The translations under genes were made by a program, and so were the position numbers. From positions 1,617,501 through 1,681,500 of the forward strand of contig JAKSGN010000037.1 in the NCBI GenBank assembly GCA_024180945.1: a stretch of DNA of 64,000 nt, written 5' to 3'. Origin of the DNA: Macrophomina tecta. Its lineage: Eukaryota > Ascomycota > Dothideomycetes > Botryosphaeriales > Botryosphaeriaceae. Shown here one piece after another: positions 52,690 to 63,730 of this stretch. The notes below the pieces were generated by a model. It was not told where the DNA came from, did not search any database, and was given only the letters and a program-made list of their open reading frames with translations. The stretch's first letter is position 1. Each line of letters starts with the position of its first letter.

Positions 52690-55600
52690 GTTTATTATAA
52701 ATAGTACTCCGCCTAAGATTACTAAGAAATAAAACTCTCGACTAAGAATTCTAATAAGCTAAATTATCTAAAATAGTTATTACTAAAAGTCTATAGCCTA
52801 GCCTTTTTAGGTTTAGGCTAAATCTATAGACTTTATAGCTAGAAAACTAGAAAAACTAAGAAATAGAGCCCGTAGTAGACCGTACCTAGCCTAGTAGATA
52901 GGCCTAAGGGCCCGAACTAGGCCTACCTCCTTAAGTACTCTATACCTACCTAGAGGTTAATCTCTTAGAATAGAATAAAATTTTTGAATAAGAAACTAAC
53001 CTAGTTACTAAGTAACTTTTACTAAGGCACACTAGTGCTAGTATTATTTATTTAAGAGTTATTAAGTAATATATTTAAACTACCCGAAGAGATATCTAAG
53101 ACTAAATAAAATATTTAGATTAATCTCTTAGAGCTAAAATATAGACTTAGAATTTAATTATTAATTCTTATTATAAATATAATAATCTAGAAGTCTATAG
53201 ACTAATAAAAATATATTTCTACCCCGCTTTTAATTAAGTTAAGATTAAGATCTATATTTATAGCTAAATAGATCTCTATTTAAGTTTTAGCTAGCTATAT
53301 ATATAAGTCTCTTTATTTTCTACTAGATTAGTTTTTTAAGTATATAATTCTACTATTTTTAACTATTTTTAACTCTAAGAAATTTATCTAAACTTATTTC
53401 TAAGATTTTTAAGACTCGCGAAGCCTTAAGCTTAACTAAGTTAGATAATAAAAAATCTATTAAGAATCTAAGCGCCTTTATTTAATTTTTATTTATAATA
53501 CTTTACTTATCTTTTTTTTAGCTTTCTTAAGGTTAAGATTTCTATATAAGAAAATAAAATATTTAAGCCTATTATTCTTATATAGATTATACTTTAGAAT
53601 AATCTTTATAAACTCTTAGTTTTAAATAATATAAATCTTCTACTATTATCTACTAAGAGTATTCTATTCTATAATATTTAGGTTATATACTTAATAGCTT
53701 ACTCTTAAGGCTGTATAGCCTATTCTAATTCTATAATTGAGCCCCCGGGTATTTCTATTTAAGAAATAGACTTAAAGGGTAAATATAACTACTATATAGT
53801 ATATTTTAATATAGGACTAACGGCCTTTCTCTTTACGGGTGCTAATATATATCTAATCTAAGCCCTAGCCTAAGCGCTAATAATAGTCCTATCTAAGGTT
53901 TCTTAAGTATCTAAAATAGCTAATTCTAAGCCTTTTAAAGGCGAAAGGTCTAAATTTAAGGTCTTTACTATATAGCTTTAGTTAAAGTTTACTTCGGACC
54001 CTTAAGCTTTTACTATAAATTATTAAAAGATTTTCTATATAGAATTTTACCTCCGAGACTCTGCCTATATATAGTTTTAACCGCGTATTAAAAATAACGA
54101 AATAATTTTTATCTTTTTAATCTTTAAGGCCTTCTACGAGGCTTTAAAGGCTACTTTTAATAATCTAAACTTATATACTATAGCTAAACGAGCTATTTAG
54201 AATCTAAAATAAGATTTATTCTATACTATATTTTATTCTAAGTTTATTTTACTTATTATACTTCTTAGTTAGTAAGAGAATACTATATATATATATTACT
54301 TTAAATATAGCCTTAAGAAAGAAATTAAGAACCTTTTTATAAACTATAAAATACTAAAGAAATTTTTAAAGTTTATAGAAAAATATATAATTTTTAATAA
54401 TTAACTCTTTACTCGTAAGTAAGAAAAATAAGCTATACTAAAATAAAATAAAAATAAAAATAAGAATAAGAAAAAAACTAAAAAAGTATATATTATTAAA
54501 TTCTATTTCTAATTCCCTATCTTAAAACTAAGTTTAAGGAGAGTCTATAGAACTTAATATAGCTATATAAAAGACTTATTATAAGACTAATAACCTCTAC
54601 GCGTACTATAGCTAATTTAGATACTAGGTTAAGAAATACTCTAAAGCTAAATAAACTAAAAGATTTAATCTAAATAAAATTAATACTACTATATCTAGAA
54701 AGCTAGCCGAATCTAAGAATAAGATCTAAACTCTTTATATCTCGGAAAATAACTAAGACTAAATAATAAGTAATATACGCCTAGTTCTTATATGGCCGTA
54801 TAAGAATTAAGTATTTTAAACTAGTTCTCTTTACTAGATAAGTTATTCTTATATCTAGATATTCTATAAGCCTATACTATACTCGTAGCGCCTATCTAAG
54901 ATAAGCTAAAATACGTTCTAAACCTAAAAAATAAGTAACTTCTTATTATAAAGGCTTTAGTAAATAAAAACTATATATTAGTTATACTATACTCTAGTAC
55001 TATAATAGTCTTTATAGACTAATACTACGCCTTTATAAATAAGCTTTCGCTATGCACTAAGAAATAATCTAAAGTTATTAAAGTTATAAATAGCCGTAAA
55101 TTTAAAGAAGAATTAATTACTTATAAGATAGATATTAATCTATAGCTTAAAGACTATTCTAAGATAATTATAGTCTAAGTTACTAAGATAGAAAATACTC
55201 TTTTATTCTTAGTAAATCCTAGCTAGATTACTATAATTCTAAGATTAACTAGCCTATTAATAAGGTTATATTTATCTTAGAGTAGTATAAAAAGTACTAT
55301 CTTAAAAAAAATAGACCTAAGTAACTCTAAGCTATAAGCTAAGAATTTAACTATACTATAATCTTATTTACTACCCTTAGAAAATATCTTAAATAGCCTA
55401 GTTATAAACTATATACTATATAGCTTAAGAATATTCTAGAATATTTTAATAAGGCCTAAGAAATTAAGAATCTAGAGAATAAGATTAAGATATTAAAATA
55501 TAATATTTTTAAGAAACTATTATAAATAAGAGTTAAACGAAGGTACTTAGGTCTTAATAAGGTTCTTATTACCTAGCTTAGTTAAACTTAAGACTCCGCG

Positions 55601-57175
55601 AGTCTTAAAAATTTTAGAAATAAGCTTAGGTAAATTTCTTATAGTTAAAAATAATTAAATTACTTACTTAAAGAACTAATCTAGTAGAAAATAAAAAAAC
55701 TTATATATATAGCTAGCCGGAACTTAGATAGAGATTTATTTAGCTATAAACGTAGATCTTAATCTTAACTTATTAAAAGTAGGGTAGAAATATACTTCTA
55801 TTAGTCCGCGGACTTCTAGATCATCGTATTTATAATAAGAATTAATAATTAAATTCTAAGTCTATGATTTAGCTCCGAGAGGCTAATCCGAACGTCTTGT
55901 TTAGTCTCGGGTATCTCTCCGGGTAGTCCAGACGTGTTGCTTAATAACTTCTAAACGAATAATGCTAGCACTAGTATTCCTTAGTAAAAGTTATTTAGTA
56001 ACTATGCTAGTTTCTTATCCGAAAGTCTTGTTCCGTTTCGAGAGATTAACCTCTAGGTAGGTACAAGGTACTTAGGGAGGTAGGCCCGGCTCGGGCCCTC
56101 AGGCCTGCCTACTAGGCTAGGTACGGCCTAGCACTGCCCCTTTTTCTTAGTTTTTCCAGTTTTCCGGCTATAAAGTCCGTGGATTTGGCCTAAACCTAAA
56201 ACGGCTAGGCTATAGACTTTTAGTAAAGACTATTTCGAATAATTTAGCTTATTAGACTTCTTAGTTAGATGTCTTCTTTCTTTAGTAATCTTAAGTAGAG
56301 TATTGTTTTATAATAGAAACTATATAACTTTCTACTATTTTTTACTAAGAAGAAAGCTGATAAGGTATTTATTATAAATAAAGATTAGATAAAGGTACTT
56401 AGGTTTTAACGAGGTTCTTATTACCTAGCTTAATTAAGCTTAAGGTTTTGTAAGGCTTAGAAATCTTAAAAATAAGCTTAAGTAAATTACTAGAATTAAA
56501 AAATAGTAAATTACTTACTTAAAGAACTAATCTAGTAGAAAATAAAGAGACTTATATATATAGCTAGTTAAAACTTAAATAGAGATCTATCTAGCTATAA
56601 ATATAGATCTTAATTTTAACTTATTAAAAGTAGGGTAGAAATATATTCTATTAGTTTTTAGACTTTTAGATTATTATATTTATAATAAGAATTAATAATT
56701 AAATTCTAAGTTCGTATTTTAGCTCTAAGAGGCTAATTTAAACGTCTTATTTAGTCTTAAATATCTCTTTAGATAGTTCGAATACATTACTTAATAACTC
56801 TTAAATAAATAATACTAGCACTAGTGGTCTTTAATAAAAGTTACTTAGTAACTAGGCTAGTTTCTTATTTAAAAGTCTTATTCCGTTCCGAGAGGTTAAC
56901 CTCTAGATAGGTATAGGGTACTTAGGGGGGTAGGCCTAGTTTAGACCCTCGGGCCTACCTACTAGGCTAGGTATAGCCTACTATAGGCCCTATTTCTTAG
57001 TTTTTCTAGTTTTCTAGCTATAAAGTCCATAGATTTAGCCTAAACCTAAAAAGGCTAGGCTATAGACTTTTAGTAATAACTATTCTAAATAATTTAGCTT
57101 ATTAAAATCCTTAGTTAGGGGTCTTATTTCTTAGTAATCTTAGGTAGAGTATTATTTATAATAATAATCTAGAAA
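52690..57175. mobile_element. Gypsy-like remains with three copies of a ~0.75 kb repeat
   Basis: A repeat of about 0.75 kb occurs at 52690-53460 in one orientation and at 55523-56320 and 56370-57170 in the other. Shared landmarks are CTAGTGCTAG/CTAGCACTAG, GGTTAATCTC/GAGATTAACC and AGCCTAGCC. The repeats carry stepwise RIP: the 55.5-56.3 kb copy is the least AT-rich. They look like LTRs of one family, but an inverted single copy plus two tandem copies is not a normal element structure. Confidence 0.55.
53480..55520 (+). pseudogene. RIP-mutated gag-protease of a Gypsy-like element
   Basis: Plus-strand frames between stops give a gag-like stretch near 54.13-54.25 kb (FYEAFKATFNNPNLYTTAKR), a region where a zinc knuckle would be expected near 54.6 kb, and an aspartic-protease-like segment near 54.95-55.25 kb (INSRKFKEELITYKIDINL). 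Many Gln and Trp codons have become TAA/TAG. No integrase or RT follows before the next repeat copy. The family call rests on weak motif resemblance. Confidence 0.4.
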
Positions 57176-58834
57176 GATATCTTTATAGCTATCCTAGTCT
57201 TTTATATTTTCTAAGCACTTATAACTATTATTTACATCTTTAATCTTAAAATAAGATAATATAATATTATAAATATAGTTTTATATATTCTACTTAAGTA
57301 AATAATATACTATAAGCTACTAAATAAAATAATATTAAAAAATAAATAAGTTCTTTAATTACTTAAAGTACTATATAGCCTTAAAGAATTACTAGTACTT
57401 TAGTAATATTACTTTTATAATATACTTATAAAACTCGACTTAGAATTAATTTTAGACGCTCTATATTTCTATATAAATAGTTATCTCTTTATCTTTTTTT
57501 TATTAATAATATTATTATAGCCTACTATAGAGATAATAAGCGCTATATAAAGATATTCTAGAATAACTTATTTTAACGCTATAAGATATATATAATAAGA
57601 GAAATTTAGTAGTTTTTTATACTATATATAGTTTATAATTAATAAGAGTATTTACTCTAGCTTTCTTAGAAATTCTATATTAATAGCCTAATTACTAAAT
57701 ATAATATTAAGAAAGTAAATACTCTAGTAATACTTTTACTATAAGATAAGTCTTTTATACTAAATAAGAACTTATATATAATACTATAAAATATTTATAT
57801 CTTTTAAAGTAAGATAGAATTAGTATAGTTTACTATAATTAGTACGAGAGTGGATATTATCTTTATTATATTAGTTCTTTTAGTATATCTAACTAATTCG
57901 ATCTATTATTATCTTATACTAGCGTAGAGGCTTCTTAAATATCTTAGAAAATAAAGAAACTTATCTTATACTTTAACAGCTTCGTCTATTAGGATAAATA
58001 AAATATCTTTATAATTAGTAGTAACGTAGTATACATAAATAATTAAAAAACATATAGAAGCTACTAAGGCTTACTTATTACACTATTTAAAGGTCTAGTA
58101 GATTAGAAAGCTACTAAATAACTAACTATTACTATATTAATTACTAAAGTAGAGCTTCTTACCTTATCTAAAATAGCTAAGTAGTACTTCTAGTAGAAAT
58201 AATTCTTTAATTAACTATAGTTTAATCTAGGCTATCTTATATAGATTTAGTATAATAACTAAATAACACTACAGCTTGTAGAGAAAAGCGTTAGAAAACT
58301 AATAATAAAGCTATACTATATTATTATCTATTATTACTAGCTTAGATAGAAGTATTAGTAGATAATATTTACTTTAGATAGACGTCTATAGCTAATAGAA
58401 TAGTAGATAGACTTATAAAGATACTATTAAAGTAGAAGTACTAGATATTTATTAACTAATTAGAACTTATACCCCTTATTAGATAAAATTACTAAGTTTC
58501 TTTTCTTTTCTTTATTTAATATTATACGTTTTTTATTTTTCTTATTTTAAATATATATAGCCTATAGTAACCTACTCGGCTAAATTATTAGCTATTTATT
58601 AGTTATTACTTTATATTCTATTAGAGCTAGTAATCTAGCCACTTATATAGTTAAATAGTCTAGATAAAGCTAGGCCTAATTAGCTACCTTAACTATGGCT
58701 AATAGAACCCGCTCGCTATTCTTTTTAATTTCGAGTTTATAAGTTTAATTCTTAGTTATACACGTAGTTATTCTTTTTTTACCTATAGCTATTGTCTTAT
58801 CGTGCGCTGGGTTTACCACTACACGAAGGGGGTG
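57176..58834 (+). pseudogene. RIP-mutated C-terminal part of the outer Copia polyprotein
   Basis: Near 57.86-58.1 kb the plus strand gives VDIIFIILVLLVYLTNSIYY followed by RLLKYLRK and YTLTASSIRIN. This is the Copia segment running from RT into RNase H (compare RPDVAHAASRLSEHLSNPSP at 12.95 kb). Frames are broken by numerous stops. It ends about 270 bp before a polypurine tract (CGAAGGGGGTG) at 58824-58834. Confidence 0.7.
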
Positions 58835-58971
58835 TGTTGGAATATCACGTATGTGTACAATAAACTTTAGCTTAGTCACGGGAGAGGACGGATAAGAGGC
58901 TCCCCCTAAGCGTACCTCTTAGTCCTTATGCCACTTATTCTCAATTGATGGTATCACCACTAAATCCAACA
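58835..58971 (+). mobile_element. 3' LTR of the outer Copia element, short and not RIP-mutated
   Basis: It starts TGTTGGAATATCACGTATGT right after the polypurine tract and ends CACTAAATCCAACA, giving TGTTGGA...TCCAACA ends. Its first 65 bp follow the LTR at 20932, but it is only 137 bp and lacks the TATA-box part. In contrast to the adjacent body it is not AT-rich. Truncation or recombination is likely. Confidence 0.65.
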
Positions 58972-59220
58972 TATAGATATGGTTCTTTTTTAATCAATAT
59001 CTGTCAGGCTGCGGGCTGTTTCTTATTGGCCTAGGGCCAGGACATCAAGGTGTTTGGGACTACGGCAAACTGGGGTTGATCTGCATACACGCAACGGCAA
59101 ATCTATCATGGTGCCGGGAGCGCACCTCGAGCGTTTTCTGGGTCTTTTCCCGTATGCATAAATGCACTTGAAAAATGCTGCTACAGTCAAAACTTCACCT
59201 TTGGTCCGTATAGCAGCTAT

Positions 59221-61220
59221 GCCTTGGAACACGCGTTGGCCTTCTTCCGTCGTGGCCGCTATCTTTTTCACTGCATTCTCGTTTTCCAGGCATGTTTCCG
59301 CTACACAAGTCGATGGCGGCAAAATTACGACACTTGACAACAGTCCATTCTACGTTGGAGAGACTCCCGTTGCACAGTTCCAACAACTTCCATCCGAGCA
59401 CCTCGGGGAGGCGTTTTCCGGTCAGGATATTTTCCCTCTCACGGTGATCCATGCCAAAGCCGGCGAATGTCTCTCCGTACAGGAGTACAACTCGACAATT
59501 GCTGGCTACAAGGACCAGGATGACGTATTTCAATATGCTTTTCTGCAGGCTATCTACATCGTCCAGGGCGGACCAAACAATGTGACAGCACCTCTTCCAG
59601 GCGCCTGTGCGTCATTCACATGACAGTACTATGGAACCAAGGTTTTGATGACTGCGAATACCAGCGTACGTGGTGTCTTTGCTGCTGCACTGAGCGCTCC
59701 AATCCCGAGCGGCCCCTATTTCGTCTCCATCGCCACCGGGAACATCTTCAGGGCGTACCGGCTCCATGCTGACGATCATCTCGCTTTCACGCAACCTGCA
59801 GTCAGCAACGAGAACGGTGGATTCCTCCCCCTCCCAGCCACAACTGGTAATCTAATGACAAGGAGTGTTGCGGTACCATCAAGGCTGTATTACCCCAGGT
59901 CCGCCTCTCAGCCTCTCGCCGGCCTCCGCCTGGCGGTCAAGGATATATTCCACGTGAGGGGGGCTTAAAACCAGCGGCGGAAGCCGTGCCTACTACTCTA
60001 TCTACGACGCTCAGAACACTACCGCGGCCTCCATACAACGTCTGATCGACCTAGGTGCCATCCTCGTTGGCAAGACCGGCACCGCGCAATTCGCGAATGG
60101 CGATCGCCCGACAGCCGACTGGGTGGATGTACACTGCCCGTTCAACCCTCGTGGTGATGGGTACCAGCAACCGTCTGGCTCGTCCGCGGGATGCGCGGTT
60201 GCAATTGCCGCGTATGACTGGCTCGATATCGCCATCGGCAGTGATACCGGCGGTTCGATGCGGAGTCCAGCTCGCTTGAACGGCGTATTTGGAAATCGGC
60301 CATCCACCGGCGCTGTGTCCATGGATGGCGTGCTCCCGTTGGCACCACACCTGGACACCGCTGGTGTCTTCGCCCGCAGTGCTGCTTTCTGGTCCAAGGT
60401 TGCTCATCATTGGTACGACAGCGATGATGGTGTAGCCAACTTCTCCGCATATCCGCGCAGCATATAGGTGTCAAGTAATTCATTTGAAGCAGCGCTTTCG
60501 GAGCCGCACGCCCTCTTCAACGCCTTCATTAGCCGGCTCGAACGCTTCCTCGGCAGTGATCGCGTCGTCGTGGACGTGCGTCAGCACTGGGAAAGCAGCC
60601 ACAACAACTCTATCTACGACAACAGTTCGACCGCCGTCGGCCTCAACGAGCTTCTCAACCAGACCTACGCCGTCCTCACCTCTGTCGACCAGTACAATCT
60701 CTTAGGCGCACCACTCTTCGCCGACTACGCGGCCCGCTACGGCGGCGCGCGCCCCTTCATAAACCCCAACCGCCGCGCCCGCTGGGAGTGGGGGCGTGCC
60801 CACGCCGACCTGTATGCGGACGCAGTGCGCGACATGGACGCATTTCGCACCTGGTGGAGCAGCGCTGGCTTTGGACGGCCAAATGCCAGCACCTGCTCCG
60901 AGGGCGTGTACGTGTACATGGGCGCGTCGGGCGTCCCCAGCTACCGCGACGCATACGTCGAGCCCAGGCTGGAGCCGCCGTTTGGGTTCGCCGACTGGAC
61001 CATTGCCGGATTCGCGGGCGCCCCGGAGGTGGTGGTGCCGATTGGGGAAGCCGAGTACCAGAGCGCCGTTTCGGGGCGCACCGAGCATTTGCCCGTCACG
61101 GCGAACCTGCAGGTCGCGCGGGGCTGCGATGGCATGCTGGCTGCTCTGGTAAGCCAACTTGAGATCGAAGGCATCGTACGACCGGTAGCAGCGGGGCCGA
61201 GGCTTTACCCGCGCAGGTAG
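59221..61220 (+). pseudogene. Secreted amidase-signature protein, three lesions
   Basis: ATG 59221 gives a signal-peptide-like start (MPWNTRWPSSVVAAIFFTAF). Residues about 35-240 resemble the N-terminal domain (Arp1-like) that precedes some fungal amidases (DDVFQYAFLQAIYIVQGG). The amidase domain follows with the Ser-cisSer-Lys triad visible: Lys in [13 protein letters not shown], cis-Ser in [12 protein letters not shown] and the nucleophile in [11 protein letters not shown]. Lesions: TGA at 59621 where Trp fits (FT-stop-QYYGT), one extra base near 59965 (after HVRGA; the next frame reads [14 protein letters not shown]), and TAG at 60465 (PRS-I-stop). The rest is open to TAG 61220. Amidases of this class hydrolyse amide bonds; the natural substrate is unknown. 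GC content is normal, so RIP is not the main cause of decay. Confidence 0.85.
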
Positions 61221-61981
61221 GTACTTGTTGTGCTTTCCGCCGCTTGAAACAACGGATGGAGAGTAGGCAATCGCTAATGATGTAGATATTAAGCCGAGTC
61301 TTCCGTGCTTTATTCTTGGCCCCGTTCCGGGTATGGAGACGTATATGTTTAGACAACACCTCCGAAGATAGGAAATAGGAATATGAATAATATAGTGCTT
61401 ACTGTAGGTAGATGCGAAGAGACTGAATGTTAGCTTTATTTGAAGGAGATTTTATGCCGTTAAAGAAAGGCAAGTAGGTGGCGGAAAGACTTCTTATGCC
61501 AAATGAGAGGGTGGGTGGGGTTTCAAATGAGTTTCGACACGTTGGCTGATCCGTTCTTGGGAATTAAAGAGAGGCATGAGTCAGAGTGAAATTCGATTGC
61601 GTCAGATGAAAACCCACTCCAACATTTTAATTCTGTAACACAACAGTTTCTATTCTCGAATCACGTGAATCAGAGTCTGGGGCAAAAAATATATCCAGCT
61701 CGATCTACGCATTAATCGTTGCCGTCAAGAGATCTAACGAAAGACGATAACGAGAAGAGGATCTCGATGACTAACAAGCAATGCAGCGTCCATTGCGCCA
61801 AAACTCCCCCCAATCATCCTAAGGAACCGACAACCCTTTGCTTCTGATCCATGGTCCTTGCCTCAGCATCAGCGTTGCTACATATTCCAGTTCCACATGC
61901 AGCAGGCTAGCCATACTGGTGCTTGGTCTCATCTCCGAGTTGTCTCCGCCCCGCCAGGCCTTATAGCAAGTGACGCAGGCC
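61221..61981. other. Intergenic region between convergent pseudogenes
   Basis: No frame or terminal repeat of note was seen. It holds the 3' flanks of the amidase and permease pseudogenes. Confidence 0.5.
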
Positions 61982-63625
61982 TTAAAGCGGGTACACGAAC
62001 CGGAGGTTTTGGCGATCCGTCTAATCGAGGTCTCTATCGTCGATAGAGATGATCTGGCTGCCCGTGTCGAGGACCGTATTATCTTCCGCGGAGCTAATCT
62101 GCTCGAGCAGGCGCTGACGCCGGGTGTTCTTGCGCGCAAGGTACCAGCGAATGATTAAGCACATGGCCGGTGAAATGAACTAGAAAGCCGTTATACACGC
62201 CTAAGGTAGCCGGTACCGCGGCTTGTACTTGTCTTGCTAGAACCAGATTCGTGCGAGTCTTTTTAGCGTTGGGTCTTGGAAAAAATCTTGACAGGAGGAA
62301 TGGAAAAGCAATATTGTGCAGTCCAACTTACTCCGGTGATACAATATTTGCAACGGAGGCGGCGACGACGTAGCTCGACAAGACGAAAGGCTTCTTGGTG
62401 TAGCTAGTCGTCGTTGTCCTATGTTGGAAGATTTGATTTAGTAGTGTTTTGGATTTAGTTATGTTTTAGACTCGCTGTGCACCTGTTTTAGCGTATGAGC
62501 GAGTTATACAACCGTTTGACCCTAGTAGCTAGAATAGGCATAAGAGGAGCCTATACGGCCCTTCTCTATAATCTATGCCGACTTATCTTTATTAGTTGTA
62601 CTAAGGCTGTTAATTAGTCATTTTCCAACATTCTAGCCTAGGAAAGGCCGAGAAGGTAGGAAGGCTTGAACGTGGAGATCTGGGTGCCGATAACGAGCGC
62701 GATCTTGTTCGACTAGGGTGAGGTAAGCTGCGCGAGTGATAGAGCGGTGAGCTGAAGCAATCTGAATGGATCGCAATGACTAACCTCTATTATACCACCC
62801 ACGAAGCAAGGTATGTAAGAGATTGCGCATGTGTATCCGGTGCCGAGCCGTGTACTAGAGAGTACCTAAGTAGAAACAAGGACCGGCCCAGAGCCAATCA
62901 ACGGCTTCGCGATGTTGAAGAGGGCACTCTCCGCGGGAGTGAAACCGAAACCGACGACGATAAGCGGAAGCTGCTGCGAGGCATTGTTGGGAAGCTTATT
63001 GAAGAATATGTGGAAGCTAGGGCGCATCGATCAGCGATGTCGACCACGAGAGTCAATGCTGATGACAAAGACTTATATGAACAACCAGCTTTTCGGGTCG
63101 GTGAACTATTTGAACGTCGAGTTCGAGATGCCGGCGCGCTCTTGGCGTATTATGGCAATCGTGTGTACCTTCTCCTCCGTGGATAGCCACTTCGCGTCTA
63201 CAGGAGAGTTCGGAAGGAATATGACAAGTGGGGTAAAGACCGCTAGAGTGATGACGAGGCAAATGATGTGCAGCCACTTCCAAGACGAAATCCCGCCGAC
63301 GAGCACGCCGACGCCGTCATCTTTGATAAGCTTGTAGGCAACCATAGTCAGGAGCACGTTCGCGAAGCTCCCTGATGCCCACCATAGCAGCTGTACCCAC
63401 GGACTTTTCTTGGACGGAAAGAAGGCCTGGTGCACTATAGTAGTGCTGGGCACGATTCGCGATTCCGTCTGAGGTCCCGCAGCGTGAGCTATTGTTCTTA
63501 TCGAAAGCGGATGTCGATTGAACGAACTATACCAAGAAGAAAGCGTAGACCGAGAAGCTGCTTCCCCGTCTTGACGAGCGGATGCATGCCCAGTAACAGG
63601 GCCAGACATCCCAGTAATAAATATA
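61982..63625 (-). pseudogene. MFS permease (Dal5/allantoate-permease-like), interrupted and truncated
   Basis: The minus strand encodes recognisable anion:cation-symporter-type MFS pieces. Membrane segment GCLALLLGM and GKQLLGLRFLLGI lie near 63.6 kb, then IVPSTTIVHQAFFPSKKSPW, WWASGSFANVLLTMVAYKL and LPNSPVDAKWLSTEEK (63.45-63.2 kb). Next come IVVGFGFTPAESALFNIAKP near 62.95 kb and IGTQIST near 62.68 kb. The C-terminus WYLARKNTRRQRLLEQ...TDRQNLRFVYPL reaches the stop at 61982. A 209-bp LTR (62422-62630), frameshifts and a TAG near the end (LD-stop-TDRQ) break it; the first one or two membrane helices are missing. Relatives import allantoate, nicotinate or similar organic anions. It is convergent with the amidase. 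Confidence 0.8.
62422..62630 (-). mobile_element. Solo LTR of the Copia-1 family in the permease pseudogene
   Basis: The 209-bp copy reads TGTTGGAAGATTTGATTTAG to CATTTTCCAACA. Its core (TTTAGTAGTGTTTTGGATTT, TAGAATAGGCATAAGAGGAG) follows the minus-strand Copia-1 LTR. Flanking pentamers TCCTA and TTCTA differ at one base and probably are the target duplication. It has not been heavily RIP-mutated. Confidence 0.8.
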
Positions 63626-63730
63626 TATTTATTATTAAGGGCATATTTATTGTTAAGCTTTTCCATAAGGATAATAATATAGACGCTGCCAATAAATATA
63701 TATTGTTAACTATTAATAATATAGGCCCAC
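63587..63730. other. AT-rich patch at the truncated end of the permease
   Basis: A local run of A/T with small inverted repeats (AATAAATATATATTTATT, AATAAATATATATTGTTAAC) replaces the expected N-terminal permease coding sequence. I cannot tell whether it is a small insertion or decayed coding DNA. Confidence 0.4.

Larger units (their letters stand above)
46139..58800. other. AT-rich RIP-mutated block of nested LTR retroelements
   Basis: Base composition drops sharply at 46139 and recovers near 58800. Almost all frames are closed by TAA/TAG. Where an unmutated relative exists (LTR at 20932-21330), differences are almost all C-to-T and G-to-A. The order is: LTR of an outer Copia (46140-46480), a short stretch, Copia-1 inserted in minus orientation (46874-52663), Gypsy-like remains (52690-57170), the RNase H end of a plus-strand Copia (57170-58560), polypurine tract and 3' LTR. 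Confidence 0.85.

Noticed and set aside
46139..58800. AT-rich block as mitochondrial insertion or centromere core
   Set aside because: LTRs, target duplications and Copia motifs explain it as RIP-mutated retroelements; no mitochondrial genes were seen. A centromeric location cannot be excluded but nothing here shows it.
60702..61157. 151-codon minus-strand frame and 118-124-codon plus frames over the amidase 3' end
   Set aside because: They are shadows in GC-rich coding sequence; the amidase frame carries the recognisable domain.
62776..63337. Plus-strand frames of 136 and 141 codons
   Set aside because: The opposite strand encodes MFS motifs (IVVGFGFTPAESALFNIAK, LPNSPVDAKWLSTEEK), so these are antisense readings.
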